Positions 1 to 9,082 are shown, numbered from the stretch's first letter. The stretch is DNA of 64,000 nucleotides from SZUA-100 sp965248135 (GCA_965248135.1 CBDFIN010000011.1:186001-250000), one strand, 5' to 3'. Notes: generated by a model not told the origin, from the letters alone. Numbers and translations are program-made.

Positions 1-601
1 GGGTGCCATAGGCGAGTGCGGCAATGGCCTGGGCGCCGCCTATACGGTAAATCTCGCTAACACCGGCCATTCGGGCGGCGGCAAGCACCAACGGGTTGAG
101 CGCACCATCGGGGGAAGGCACCACCATGACCATTCTTTCCACTGCCGCGACCCGGGCAGGCACCGCATTCATCAATACCGAACTTGGATAACTGGCGATG
201 CCTCCCGGCACATAAAGGCCGACACTTTCAATTGCAGTCCAGCGCCAACCCAGCTCCACCCCGATGGCATCGCTATAGCGGTCATTTGAAGGCATCTGGC
301 GCTGATGATAGGCAACAATGCGATCGCGGGCTAGTTCAAGCGCTGCCAGGGTGTCGTCATCCACCGCCTCTATCGCCTGATCTATTTCTGCCGCAGCTAT
401 GGGCAAATCAGCTGGCTGAAGATCAAGCCTGTCAAATCGGCTGGTATATTCAACAACCGCCGCATCGCCGCGCGAACGAACATCATCAATGATTGCGCGC
501 ACGGTATCATCAACGTCCGGCGACATTTCCCGTTTGGCGCTGAGCAACTGATCGAACTGATCATCAAAGCCGCTCCTAGAGGCATCCAGACGCACAGCCA
601 T
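1..601 (-). CDS. hisD: Histidinol dehydrogenase, N-terminal 200 residues (gene runs off the window)
   Basis: HisD oxidises L-histidinol to L-histidine in two NAD-dependent steps, the last reactions of histidine synthesis in the cytoplasm. My translation starts MAVRLDASRSGFDDQFDQLL and the visible 3' end reads AGVSEIYRIGGAQAIAALAY, a stretch typical of the family, as is GLYVPGG further upstream. The ATG at 601 is preceded by a GGGAA ribosome site. The remaining half of the protein, with the zinc and catalytic residues, lies outside the window. It follows murA and DUF2948 on the same strand, the common alphaproteobacterial order. Identification is firm. Confidence 0.93.
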   Translation of the reverse strand, partial: MAVRLDASRSGFDDQFDQLLSAKREMSPDVDDTVRAIIDDVRSRGDAAVVEYTSRFDRLDLQPADLPIAAAEIDQAIEAVDDDTLAALELARDRIVAYHQRQMPSNDRYSDAIGVELGWRWTAIESVGLYVPGGIASYPSSVLMNAVPARVAAVERMVMVVPSPDGALNPLVLAAARMAGVSEIYRIGGAQAIAALAYGT

Positions 602-631
602 CAATCAAAGTTCCCGTATCATCGCATCCGC

Positions 632-1081
632 CTAGCTCATATCACCATCATGAGAGGGAAGCGAGTTGGTTTGCCAAGATGCGTTCATGTCGGTCAATTG
701 TGCTTCGATACACTCGACCCAAAGCGACATGGTGGCGCCGCCGGCAAAGATGAGCTCGATGAAACCGGATGGATCGGCATCATCACTTTGATTATAGCGA
801 ATGGTAAGCAGATCAAGAACCGTTTCGGGCTCTTTCTGGTTGAGCTGTTGCAGCTGCACCCGCGTCACTCTTTCAAAATGCAGCACTGCAATCCGTCGCT
901 CAAAGGTTTTGCCTGATGCATCTCCACTTTTTTCCCAAACAAATCGATTGAGTTGCATGAAGAACCGCTGTTCTTTTTGGTTATATTTCATGCCTCCGAC
1001 TTTAAGCACGGCATCCTGCACATGGGCGGCGATGACATCCAGGTCCTGGTTGTCAAAGGCAATGAGTTTCAATCTGTTCAT
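632..1081 (-). CDS. DUF2948 family protein
   Basis: A protein of about 149 residues beginning MNRLKLIAFDNQDLDVIAAH, which matches the alphaproteobacterial DUF2948 family, whose function is unknown. It has the family's alternating acidic and basic character (KYNQKEQRFFMQLNRFVWEK) and no membrane segment or signal peptide. The gene lies 30 bp upstream of hisD and about 90 bp downstream of murA, the usual conserved order, so co-transcription with both is likely. An upstream GTG would add six residues; I prefer the ATG because family members begin close to this point. Confidence 0.85.
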   Translation of the reverse strand: MNRLKLIAFDNQDLDVIAAHVQDAVLKVGGMKYNQKEQRFFMQLNRFVWEKSGDASGKTFERRIAVLHFERVTRVQLQQLNQKEPETVLDLLTIRYNQSDDADPSGFIELIFAGGATMSLWVECIEAQLTDMNASWQTNSLPSHDGDMS

Positions 1082-1170
1082 CAGCCCGAATTCCACCACT
1101 CAGTTAACGGCAAAGATTAGGTATAGCCAAAGGGATATGGGTGCAAGTAGTGTATCACGATTGGTGACGT

Positions 1171-2460
1171 TCACTCTTGGATGCGTTCGATCAATGCGCC
1201 GCAATCGGTGAGTTTTTCCTCAAGCGTCTCAAACCCCCGGTCGAGGTGGTATACCCGGCTGATAACCGTTTCACCTTCGGCCACAAGCCCGGCAATAACC
1301 AGCGATACCGAGGCGCGCAGATCCGTCGCCATCACCTGGGCGCCATGGAGTTGCTCAACCCCGGTTACGGTCGCCTGTTGGCCATCAAGCGAAATATCAG
1401 CGCCTAAACGGACCAGTTCCTGAACGTGCATGAAACGGTTTTCAAAGATTGTCTCGCTGATTGACGAAACACCTTCGGCGCGGGTCATCAATGCCATGAA
1501 CTGGGCTTGAAGATCGGTTGGAAATCCCGGAAAAGGATCGGTCGAAATATCGACCGGGTTGATCGAGCCGCCATTGCGGCTGACCCGAATGCCCTCATTG
1601 TCGCTTTCAATCGATGCGCCGGCATGCTCCACCGCATCTAGAGCGGATTGCAGCAAATAGGGTTGAGCACCCTTAAGATAGACATTGCCACCGGTCATGG
1701 CCGCGGCCATGGCGAAGGTGCCGGCCTCGATACGGTCGCAGACCACCCGGTGGCGTGCACCGTGGAGCGCCGTAACACCTTCGACGATGATAGTCGCAGT
1801 GCCAAGTCCGCTGATTTTCGCGCCCATCGCGTTGAGGCATTCGCCAAGATCGACCACCTCGGGTTCACGCGCAGCATTGTCGATGGTTGTCGTTCCCTTG
1901 GCCAGCGTAGCGGCCATCATCATCACATGGGTTGCACCGACCGAAATTTTGGGAAACCGATAATGCGCGCCTTTCAGTCCCTGTGGCGCCGATGCATTGA
2001 TGTAGCCATGGTCGATTTCGATTTTTGCACCCAGCGCACCAAGGCTATCGATAAACAAATCCACCGGCCTGGTGCCGATGGCACAACCGCCAGGCAATGA
2101 AACCCGTGCCACACCCATGCGTGCAAGCAGTGGCCCGATGACCCAAAAACTTGCCCGCATTTTGGAGACAAGCTCATAGGGTGCGGTGGTGTCGACAATC
2201 TGGGCGGCGGAAAAATGTATCGTGCGCCCGGACGTGCCACCATTAGTGTGGCGTTTGCCCTCAACCCGGTAGTCGACCCCGTGGTTTTCTAAAATTCGGA
2301 TAAGCGATTCCACATCGGCAAGCCGGGGAACGTTTTCAAGTATCAGGCTTTCTTCGCTCAACAGCGAGGCAATCATCAAGGGAAGCGCCGCATTTTTAGC
2401 GCCCGAAATCGGGATGGTTCCATTGAGTGCACCATTGCCCTTGATTAGTATTTTATCCAT
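1171..2460 (-). CDS. murA: UDP-N-acetylglucosamine 1-carboxyvinyltransferase
   Basis: MurA transfers enolpyruvate from PEP to UDP-GlcNAc, the first committed step of peptidoglycan synthesis in the cytoplasm. The 429-residue product has the EPSP-synthase fold. Visible family signatures are the N-terminal substrate loop SGAKNAALPL with its catalytic lysine, PGGCAIGTRPVDLF with the cysteine that binds PEP and fosfomycin, and the C-terminal RVYHLDRGFETLEEKL. I start at MDKILIKGNGAL; the longer frame adds 17 residues unlike the family. It heads the murA - DUF2948 - hisD group. Confidence 0.96.
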   Translation of the reverse strand: MDKILIKGNGALNGTIPISGAKNAALPLMIASLLSEESLILENVPRLADVESLIRILENHGVDYRVEGKRHTNGGTSGRTIHFSAAQIVDTTAPYELVSKMRASFWVIGPLLARMGVARVSLPGGCAIGTRPVDLFIDSLGALGAKIEIDHGYINASAPQGLKGAHYRFPKISVGATHVMMMAATLAKGTTTIDNAAREPEVVDLGECLNAMGAKISGLGTATIIVEGVTALHGARHRVVCDRIEAGTFAMAAAMTGGNVYLKGAQPYLLQSALDAVEHAGASIESDNEGIRVSRNGGSINPVDISTDPFPGFPTDLQAQFMALMTRAEGVSSISETIFENRFMHVQELVRLGADISLDGQQATVTGVEQLHGAQVMATDLRASVSLVIAGLVAEGETVISRVYHLDRGFETLEEKLTDCGALIERIQE

Positions 2461-2538
2461 TGGCTGATTTTGTCCTGAATGTGGTTGATTGACTGTCGAT
2501 ATTGGCAGCAATTGACAACGCGCTGCCCGTCCAATAAT

Positions 2539-2709
2539 TCAGTCTTCGTTGGATTTGTTCAAATTACGGCGATGGCGCGATTGATTTTTGCGCAAGCGCA
2601 AGTTCTTGCGTAATTGTTCCGCCAACCTTTTCTTGCGCGTGCTACTTTTGTCATTTCCTGGTGAAGCCGGTGGCGTATTTACCCGCGATATCCCGTCGTG
2701 ATTTTTCAT
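2539..2709 (-). CDS. Small, highly basic conserved hypothetical protein (56 aa)
   Basis: A 56-residue frame starting MKNHDGISRVNTPPASPG and ending in an arginine- and lysine-rich tail (RKKRLAEQLRKNLRLRKNQS). Short proteins of this make-up, with a polar N-terminus followed by an RLAEALRANLKRRK-like helix, are common next to murA in Hyphomicrobiales, usually annotated as hypothetical. The charge suggests nucleic-acid or ribosome contact, but that is only inference. It lies 79 bp upstream of the murA start on the same strand. Function unknown. Confidence 0.72.
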   Translation of the reverse strand: MKNHDGISRVNTPPASPGNDKSSTRKKRLAEQLRKNLRLRKNQSRHRRNLNKSNED

Positions 2710-2845
2710 TTCGCTGTTCTAAAACAATACCGGTAGAAACGAAAGTGAAGCAGGCGGAAAAATGGCATTGCACCGCTTGCGCTTAAATGCCCGCTGTGGC
2801 ATGAGGCCCGTTATCCAGACCTGAGGGTCTATTGACGTCAAATTT

Positions 2846-2920
2846 GCTGTCGTAGCTCAGTGGTAGAGCACCTCATTGGTAATGAGGAGGTCCCGAGTTC
2901 AAGTCTCGGCGACAGCACCA
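2846..2920 (+). tRNA. tRNA-Thr (anticodon GGT)
   Basis: A complete cloverleaf. The acceptor stem GCTGTCG/CGACAGC pairs fully, the D-arm is GCTC-AGTGGTA-GAGC, the anticodon stem CCTCA/TGAGG encloses TTGGTAA (anticodon GGT at 2878-2880), and the T-arm is CCGAG-TTCAAGT-CTCGG. Discriminator A and CCA are encoded. It reads ACC and ACT codons. Immediately downstream begins a 3.3 kb stretch of mobile-element debris, which fits a tRNA 3' end that has served as an integration landmark, although no duplicated attachment site was seen. Confidence 0.97.
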
Positions 2921-3561
2921 GAAATCTCATATATCAATCAGTTATAACTTTCAGTCTGAAAAGTGTCCTGCCTCGTGTAAGCTAGCACAGCCTGTCACAG
3001 TTGAATTTTGCTGCCTTCGACGTCAATGATATCAATTGCTTATAGCTAGGCATCTTTGAATTTAGTCAGTTCGTAGTCAGTTCGCTCACGGCAACTCTTC
3101 GCTTCGCTCAGGCCTGCGCGGGCGCGGCGCATATGCGCCGGTTCGCTCTTCGCGAACTATTGCATGATCAATCTAATGTACTCATGCCATCGGAATTTGG
3201 TTTTTCTGCGCTAGCACAGAACTATCGCAATCAAGGTCGCCGCCGTGATGACAGCGGGTCATTTGTATTGTGGTTTTCTATAAAGGGGTACGGGCAGCAT
3301 CGTTTTGGGTTGGGAGCCAAAGACGAACGAGAAGCCGATCCATTGTTGGAATTACCTGTCTTGTGATTTTCCCCGGTTCTTATTGTAATATAGAACCGCC
3401 GCCATGTTGACTGCAGTCAACAGGGTGGTGGCGGGGTTGGGTCGATAATTACTTGTCCGTTGTGGGACGTGGGTTAGTGAGACCTGCCCGTCTTTTCTAT
3501 CAGGCTCGAATGGATACTCGGGATTTAATGGCCCGAATGACAAGAATGAGAGACAGAAAAG
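2921..3561. other. Gene-free stretch with a partial dispersed repeat and a perfect palindrome
   Basis: No convincing gene. At 3079-3172 lies a partial copy of the GC-rich dispersed repeat (TTCGCTCACGGC, AGGCCTGCGCGGG, GGCGCATATGCGCC). At 3405-3422 is the perfect palindrome TGTTGACTGCAGTCAACA, flanked by CCGCCGCC and GGTGGTGGCGG so that a longer hairpin of about 3396-3435 can form. The last 100 bases probably belong to the left end of the IS110 remnant that follows. Confidence 0.5.
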
Positions 3562-3831
3562 ATGACCGGGAAAACAGCACATGTGGTCGGGATTGACATA
3601 TCAAAAGATCACCTGGATGTGGCATGTCTTCCACCTGGTCACGATCAGCAATTTCCAAATTGTAAAGTCGGCCTTAAAGCACTGGTAAAATGGTTGGGAA
3701 CAGTTGAACTCAATCGGGTGATATTTGAAGCCTCCGGGCGCTATCACAAGGGACCGGAGCATGCATTGGCAGATGCAGATATCCCTATGTCAAGGTCAAT
3801 GCCCCCTATATCCCAGGGGAACCGCTTTTAA
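3562..3831 (+). pseudogene. IS110-family transposase, N-terminal remnant
   Basis: The reading frame begins MTGKTAHVVGIDISKDHLDV, the start of the RuvC-like DEDD domain of IS110/IS492 transposases, with the first catalytic aspartate in GIDISK. RVIFEASGRYHKGPEHALAD also matches the family, in which A-D-I-P is normally followed by V-K-V-N. Here the frame slips at about 3790: the +1 frame continues as PYVKVNAPY. The match is lost soon after, so most of the protein, including the C-terminal serine domain, is missing. A dead element fragment. Confidence 0.8.
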
Positions 3832-3897
3832 AAAAGTGCTTTGAATTTTTGTTGATTTGATTCACACGGAGGCGTCCACATTTTCAGGAGGGATGTC

Positions 3898-4369
3898 ATG
3901 TCGGGTGAGTTTTCGCATATATTTGAAGGAGTTGAGGATCCGCGCCGGAGCAATGCGACGCGGCATGATTTGCATGAGATGTTGATGATTGCACTTTTGT
4001 GCGTGCTTTGCGGTTAACTCAGGTTGCTCGGATATGGCGCTTTTCGGGCGCTCGAAAGAGCCATTTTTACGCAAATTCATGGGCCTTGAGCATGGAATCC
4101 TCAGCCATGACGCCTTTTCAGACCTGTTCAAGGCGCTTGATCCGGATAGTTTTCAGCTGGCAATGCAGCGGCTGGTTGAAAGATTTGCCGGTGAGCTTGA
4201 TGGCGTCGTGGCAATTGACGGGAAATGTCTGCGCCGCTCCTTTTGCCGCGCCTCTGGCAAGTCGCAATTGCATCTGGTGCAGGCATTTGCTTCACACAGC
4301 GGGATGATTTTGGGCCAGATTGCAGTTGCTGACAAGTCCAATGAAATCACCGCCACGGCAATCGCTTGA
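3898..4369 (+). pseudogene. ISAs1-family transposase remnant (frameshifted, 3' truncated)
   Basis: The ATG at 3898 opens MSGEFSHIFEGVEDPRRSNA, the start of the ISAs1 (H-repeat) transposase family, and runs to a stop after ALLCVLCG at about 4017. The sequence resumes in another frame as CSDMALFGRSKEPFLRKFMG and continues through ELDGVVAIDGKCLRRSF, which holds the first catalytic aspartate (AIDGK). It breaks off after ADKSNEITA, at the point where the intact protein would begin its second half. One frameshift and loss of the C-terminal part make it inactive. Confidence 0.85.
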
Positions 4370-4460
4370 AAGCGATTTGCACGTATTTTGTTAGTTCGCT
4401 CCGCTGCGGGCGGTCCTTTGCGGCGCTTTTTGCGCCTCAATCACCGTCCTCACATGAGCA

Positions 4461-5078
4461 ATGCTCAGGGCTGACCCGAATTCCCGAGATTTTTCTTTGA
4501 AAAAATCCCTCCATTCGGGCGCCATGCGGATAAACTTTCTTTCAAGTGTGAAGAAGCGCTTCAAAGACAAATACGGCTATGATCTCGGCGTGCCGGTGAA
4601 TTGGTCTGCCCATGAGGACATTGTCGAGTTCTTCTCAAAGTACGTCAAGGAGATCGACGGCGTCACGGTCTACGGCCACATGGACTACGGCAAGCGCGCC
4701 CCGAACCTTGGCGGCCTGATCGAGTTCTACCGCTCGCCTGACCGGGCGCAGTGGACCCCGACCGGCATCAACGTTCCGGATTATCCGAAGCTGGCACAGC
4801 TGTGGTGGCAGCAAATCGGGGACGTGAACTCCGACGCGTTTACACCACGACAGGCGTTGGACCGCCTCGCAGGTGAAATGGACACCGTCATGGCCCACAT
4901 GCAGCGTGCCGATGAAGCCAACAAGACCTACGGTGGCTGCGGTCCGCGCCTCAACGAGGAAAAAGATGCGTCCGAATGGCTTGGTATGGGTGGTGCAAAA
5001 GCCAAGCTCGACAATGAAAAGCCCCGGGGCAAGACCATCAATTACGATGAGTTGATCGAGCGCTGGAGCAAAGGCTGA
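4461..5078 (+). pseudogene. Glycerol ABC transporter substrate-binding protein (glpV-like) remnant with internal deletion
   Basis: From about 4558 the frame matches the intact glycerol-binding protein at 48371-50107: FKDKYGYDLGVPVNWSAHED, then GHMDYGKRAPNLG, then directly GGLIEFYRSPDRAQWTPTG and the complete C-terminus to the final WSKG. Compared with the intact copy it lacks the N-terminus with the signal peptide and about 200 internal residues (roughly 252-455). The deletion is in frame and falls at a shared CTTGG/CTCGG motif. Codon use is clearly more GC-rich than in the intact gene (GGCGTGCCGGTGAATTGG against GGCGTTCCGGTCAACTGG), so it may be an independently acquired copy and not a recent duplicate. 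It cannot be exported as it stands. Confidence 0.8.
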
Positions 5079-5401
5079 CTAGTAATCTCCGCCATAATGA
5101 CGGTGAATATTGTGGGCTAAGCAGACACCGATGAGATGTGATCCAGCAGTCTGAAACGGGGCAAAAGCCTCAGTCGCCGCCATTCGACCGTAAGGTGATT
5201 TATAGCACAAAGTGTCGATGATAGGTGTGTCGCAACCTCGACAACAATCCAAATCGAAAACGGTGGTTTGTCCGCATTGCCGCCGTTGGCATCATCAGAT
5301 CCGGGCCCGGTAATTGGTAAACCCCAGATGAACTGGTTTACAGTGAGTGACGGAGGCTAACGGGTGTAAGACGAGCAAAATTTGTTTCGCAATTTTCAGG
5401 G
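5079..5401. other. Gene-free stretch between pseudogenes
   Basis: I see no convincing gene here. The minus strand is open from about 5290 to 5080 and reads through cysteine-rich CGQTTVFDLDCCRGCD, which could be a scrap of a zinc-ribbon protein, but there is no start and no family I can name. Given the debris on both sides it is best treated as decayed sequence. Confidence 0.4.
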
Positions 5402-6004
5402 CTATCTACCGCGTCTGCGATTCAGCTTTCTTCGTTTCCGCTCAAGTTTCTTTTTGCGTTTGGGGTCGGACATAAGTTTTTGTTGAGTATTGGATTTGTC
5501 TGTATCCTGTGATTTCAGCCATTTGAGAAGCTGCTCGAAATCCGGCTTGTCGTCTCTGTGTGACCAGATGTAGGTGGAGATTTGTTCGGCTCGCTTTTTG
5601 TCAATATTTCCAAACTGGTCGAGGATAGCCAAAGTTTTGAGATCAGCTTGCCATAGTTCCTGGTTTTTGAAATCCGCATGATCCATTGGCAATCGGCGAA
5701 CCCACTTCATCCAGTGCAAGCCTTGATCTTTGGTTACGGCAACCGCACTTGATCTCCGGCATTCCGGTGGCATCATAATTTCTGATAATTGTCGTTCTGG
5801 GGTATGTGGCTGAAGCTTGATCAGGTTTTTGTCGATCTTGCCAGTGTAGGGACTGGTCATCCGGTCAATGGCGGCTTCAATGGCTTCGAGATCAAAACCT
5901 TTTTGCAGAAGGCCATGGATCACCCCAATCTGTGGCCGGTCTTGCCAGTGGGAGCCTATGATTTTGACCAACCGTATTCGGTGATGCCAAAATAACAACC
6001 GCAC
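5402..6004 (-). pseudogene. Unknown protein, probably the 3' part of a gene cut by an IS21 remnant
   Basis: The frame encodes 200 residues, but its first dozen or so overlap the IS21 remnant on the other strand, so the native sequence probably begins around VKIIGSHWQDRPQIGVIHGL. It is soluble-looking and helical, with a C-terminal tail very rich in lysine and arginine (DPKRKKKLERKRRKLNRRRG) that suggests nucleic-acid binding. I recognise no family. The original 5' part appears to have been lost when the IS21 element inserted or decayed. The stop at 5402 is intact. Confidence 0.45.
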
Positions 6005-6240
6005 TGCTCGACCGGATCACGCATCATTGCGACATTATTGAAACGGGCAACAACTCATACCGGTTCTCTCAAAGTCGTAACAAGAAAACACTCAAAAGCC
6101 CGGCTTGACCACAGGCCCGCACTGCTGCGTCTGCTATGTGGGGCCACTCCGCAGCACGGTCCTGTGGACAACCCTAACCAACATCGTGATAAACCAAAAG
6201 TGGCCTACTTTTACTCCGCCCTTTGGCAGGGTCCAGCTAT
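5968..6240 (+). pseudogene. IS21-family istB helper ATPase 3' remnant plus element end
   Basis: From 5968 the plus strand reads P-T-V-F-G-D-A-K-I, then TTALLDRITHHCDIIETGNN and a stop at about 6105. This is the conserved C-terminus of IstB, the AAA+ helper of IS21 transposition. Upstream the frame is broken by TGA codons, one where tryptophan is expected before P-T-V-F-G. Downstream, GTGGCCTACTTTTACTCCGC resembles the terminal sequence of IS21 elements. Only the right end of the element survives. The next 120 bases up to the SdrD-B gene hold no gene. Confidence 0.7.
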
Positions 6241-6361
6241 ATCGTAATCTCCATAATCCAACCTTCCAACAACACAAACGGTTACAGCGCGAAGCGATTT
6301 GGAGATCGCGCCGCGCTGCAGCTTGTTAATATGCTAATCACCGTTGGTATTAGTTAGTCGA

Positions 6362-9082
6362 CTAGGCGCTTTCGACTTGCTGTTCCAGTGCCGGGTCGAC
6401 GGTCAGCTCGATGGCTTCGACCTCGTCGTTGATCGACTGGCCCTGGCCGGCGAACCATACATCCTCGCTGAGGATTTTTTCACCATCAGAAGTTTTCGCC
6501 GAAGACTGCATCAATTCGCGACCCTCTTTGTCATGGTGGATTTCCATCTGCGTCGATATTTCGACAATATCATGATCATCAAGGGTCTGGATTTCGCCCT
6601 CCTCGACAATTGCATCGCCATCATCGACCCAAAGTTCCAGGCCGGCAAGCTCTTCGCCATTAAGGACGCCATCGTCATTTTCATCGAGCGCGGCAAGCTT
6701 GTCATAGCCATTGGCATATTTGCCGCCCTCATCACCAAACAGACGTGAACCATCCATATCGGTCGCCGCATTGCCATCGCGGTTGTCGATCAAAATGCCG
6801 TCGCCGGAACCGTCAAACCACTCAATATTGTCCAGTTTTCCGTCGGCATCGATATCAAACTCGACGGTCTGGCCAATTTCGGCATTCGCATCCTTTTCAT
6901 GCGATGAGGTCTCACCGGTGACACCGATCTCGCCGTCGCCATTGAGGTCAAGCGCGATCGGGGTATGGCGGATAAACGTATTGTCTATTCTGACACTCAC
7001 CTCGTGTGGATCAACACATTCAACGCCATCAGCACTCATGATTGACAAGGAGAAGCTTTCGCTGCCTTCTTGAAACTGCTGAGCAGCATGATCACCGGCA
7101 AGATGCGCGTCGTACAGGGCTTTAACTTGAAAATTGCTTGACATGGATTGACCGGCAGGAACCGTAATTTCAAAGGTTCCATCCGCAGCCACATCGATAA
7201 TATTACCGGCAGCGTTCAAAATATGAAAATCTTGAACAGCGGTAGCTACACCAACCCCAATTTGCGCTAACTCTGCGTCCGTAATGTTGTACCTTGGATC
7301 CATGAGGGAATTATGATCCGATCCCTGTTGCAAGGCATTTATTTTGTCCTGTTCCTTGCCGTAGTACCAGGTGGCCTCTCGATCTCCTAATGAGTGACCG
7401 GTGTAGAATTTGACATCGCTGTCAGCCAAAAACGCGGAAATTTCATTGACCTTGATTTTGAAAACAGTATCCGTATCGAATGTTTTATCAAGGTTAAGCT
7501 TTACCGACTTGCTGGTACCCTCTTTCAGAATTAAGCCATCAACCGAAAACTCAACGGCGCACTTTTTCTCAACCTCGACCAGACCACCATCGATGGTCGG
7601 ATCGTTTTCGCCGCCGGCAAGCGAAACCTGATGGCTCATGCCGGTGGTGGCGTCGATATCACTGTCGAGGATGTCGATACCATTGTTGAGCGCGTCCTGG
7701 CCGGTAAAATCGAACCCGTCCGGCGCAACAACACCAACCGAATAGGTGCCATCGTCGAGATTATCGAACTGATAGGAGCCATCGGCCGCAGTGACAGTGT
7801 TTTCCAACACCATACCGTTTTGGTCCTTCAACTGGACGCTAACCCCGCCAATGCCGGCTTCACCCGCCTCCTGAATACCGTTCTTGTTTTCATCAAGCCA
7901 GATATAATCGCCAAGTGAATTCTTCGGACCCGGTTCCTCTACCAGGCCGGCGTCGATGGTAAGATTGGTTTCATTCTCACCCAGAACGACGTTCTGGCTC
8001 ATGCCGGTGGTCACATTGATATCGCTGTCGAGGGTGTCGATACCATTATTGAGCGCGTCCTGGCCGGTAAAATCGAACCCGTCAGGCGCAACCACACCGA
8101 CCGAATAGGTGCCGGCTTCAAGATTGGTGAATAGATAATCGCCGTTAGCATCGGTCTGCTGGGTGGAAATGACCGCACCATTGGCGTCTTTTAGCTGCAC
8201 GGTAACACCGCTAACACCGGCTTCACCGGTTTCCTGCAGGCCGTTCTTGTTAGCATCCAGCCACACCCGGTCGCCGATCGCGGAATTATTCCCCGTACCA
8301 GGAGGGCAATAATGGGGGGCTTCGGCAAGCTCGATCGTGTTGTCGGTGAATTTGATACACTCAACACCCCATAAAATGTCATGCTCGCCAGTGGCGACAT
8401 TCCAGATCACGGTGCCCGTGCCGTCCACGGTCGGGTTCCAGTTATATTCCTGCTGCTTGCCATTGATGACAAAGGTGTCCTTGTCGGTGGTACCATTAAT
8501 AAATTGAGTGCCCGCCTCATTATAAATCAAATTGGCATCATCACCGCCCGACGGGTCCTGGTGGGAACTGGGCTGTGCGGTCAGATCGATCACACCATCG
8601 TTGAACTGAATGCACTCCACATCCCATAAAATGTCAGGTTCGCCGGAGGCGATATTCCACACCACGGTTCCCGTGCCATCCTCGGTCTTGCTCCAGCTAT
8701 AGTCGCTGGAATTGCCGTTAATGACAAAATCATCCTTGCCGGCGGTGCCGTGAACATACTGAGTTCCCGCCTCATCATGGATCTTGTTGGAGCCCTGCGG
8801 ATCCTGCATGGTATCCCCATCGATTTCATTGACGAACGAGAAGGTGCCATTATCGTTGGCCTTAACATAGCCATCGGAAAAGGCGATATAATCGATGTTC
8901 CACAAAATGTCAGGTTCTTTGGTAGCATTGTCCCACACAACAATGCCGGTACCGTCTTCGGACTTGGACCAGCTATAATCGCTCGACTGACTGGAGATGA
9001 CAAAAATATTGGAAACATCAGGATCCACCAGACCGTTGACGTATTGTGTGCCGCTGGTGTCTAAAATTTTGTTTATGGACAT
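6362..9082 (-). CDS. Large repeat protein with SdrD-B domains and a calcium-binding-like C-terminus
   Basis: A 906-residue acidic protein. Three imperfect repeats of about 65 residues open it (around 5-75, 100-165 and 186-250), each with a GTQYVxG start, a DYSWSK or EYNWNP core and an E-P/H-DILW-x-V/I-x-C/Y-I end. Two SdrD-B-type (Cna-B-like) domains follow at about 265-375 and 380-490, each with W-L-D-x-N-K-N-G and an almost identical SVGVVAPDGFDFTGQDALNN block. Then come a unique region and a C-terminal part rich in EF-hand-like acidic loops (LDLNGDGEIG, DENDDGVLNG). No signal peptide is visible, so export by a type I system through the C-terminus is an inference. The ATG at 9082 follows a GGGAG ribosome site; the longer frame lacks one. 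Surface or matrix role likely. Confidence 0.8.
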   Translation of the reverse strand: MSINKILDTSGTQYVNGLVDPDVSNIFVISSQSSDYSWSKSEDGTGIVVWDNATKEPDILWNIDYIAFSDGYVKANDNGTFSFVNEIDGDTMQDPQGSNKIHDEAGTQYVHGTAGKDDFVINGNSSDYSWSKTEDGTGTVVWNIASGEPDILWDVECIQFNDGVIDLTAQPSSHQDPSGGDDANLIYNEAGTQFINGTTDKDTFVINGKQQEYNWNPTVDGTGTVIWNVATGEHDILWGVECIKFTDNTIELAEAPHYCPPGTGNNSAIGDRVWLDANKNGLQETGEAGVSGVTVQLKDANGAVISTQQTDANGDYLFTNLEAGTYSVGVVAPDGFDFTGQDALNNGIDTLDSDINVTTGMSQNVVLGENETNLTIDAGLVEEPGPKNSLGDYIWLDENKNGIQEAGEAGIGGVSVQLKDQNGMVLENTVTAADGSYQFDNLDDGTYSVGVVAPDGFDFTGQDALNNGIDILDSDIDATTGMSHQVSLAGGENDPTIDGGLVEVEKKCAVEFSVDGLILKEGTSKSVKLNLDKTFDTDTVFKIKVNEISAFLADSDVKFYTGHSLGDREATWYYGKEQDKINALQQGSDHNSLMDPRYNITDAELAQIGVGVATAVQDFHILNAAGNIIDVAADGTFEITVPAGQSMSSNFQVKALYDAHLAGDHAAQQFQEGSESFSLSIMSADGVECVDPHEVSVRIDNTFIRHTPIALDLNGDGEIGVTGETSSHEKDANAEIGQTVEFDIDADGKLDNIEWFDGSGDGILIDNRDGNAATDMDGSRLFGDEGGKYANGYDKLAALDENDDGVLNGEELAGLELWVDDGDAIVEEGEIQTLDDHDIVEISTQMEIHHDKEGRELMQSSAKTSDGEKILSEDVWFAGQGQSINDEVEAIELTVDPALEQQVESA

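Noticed and set aside
650..2264. Several frames of 60-150 residues antisense to murA and DUF2948
   Set aside because: Shadows of well-identified genes on the opposite strand.
3352..3582. Open minus-strand frame of 76 residues upstream of the IS110 remnant
   Set aside because: It overlaps the palindrome and the IS110 left flank, has no ribosome site and resembles no family; chance frame.
4393..4460. Possible further copy of the GC-rich dispersed repeat
   Set aside because: Only short GC-rich words (TTTGCGGCGC, TTTTGCGCC) match; order and flanks do not, so it was not counted.
5079..5290. Minus-strand frame with several cysteines, like a zinc ribbon
   Set aside because: No start codon, no spacing that fits a known zinc-ribbon family, and it lies in decayed sequence.
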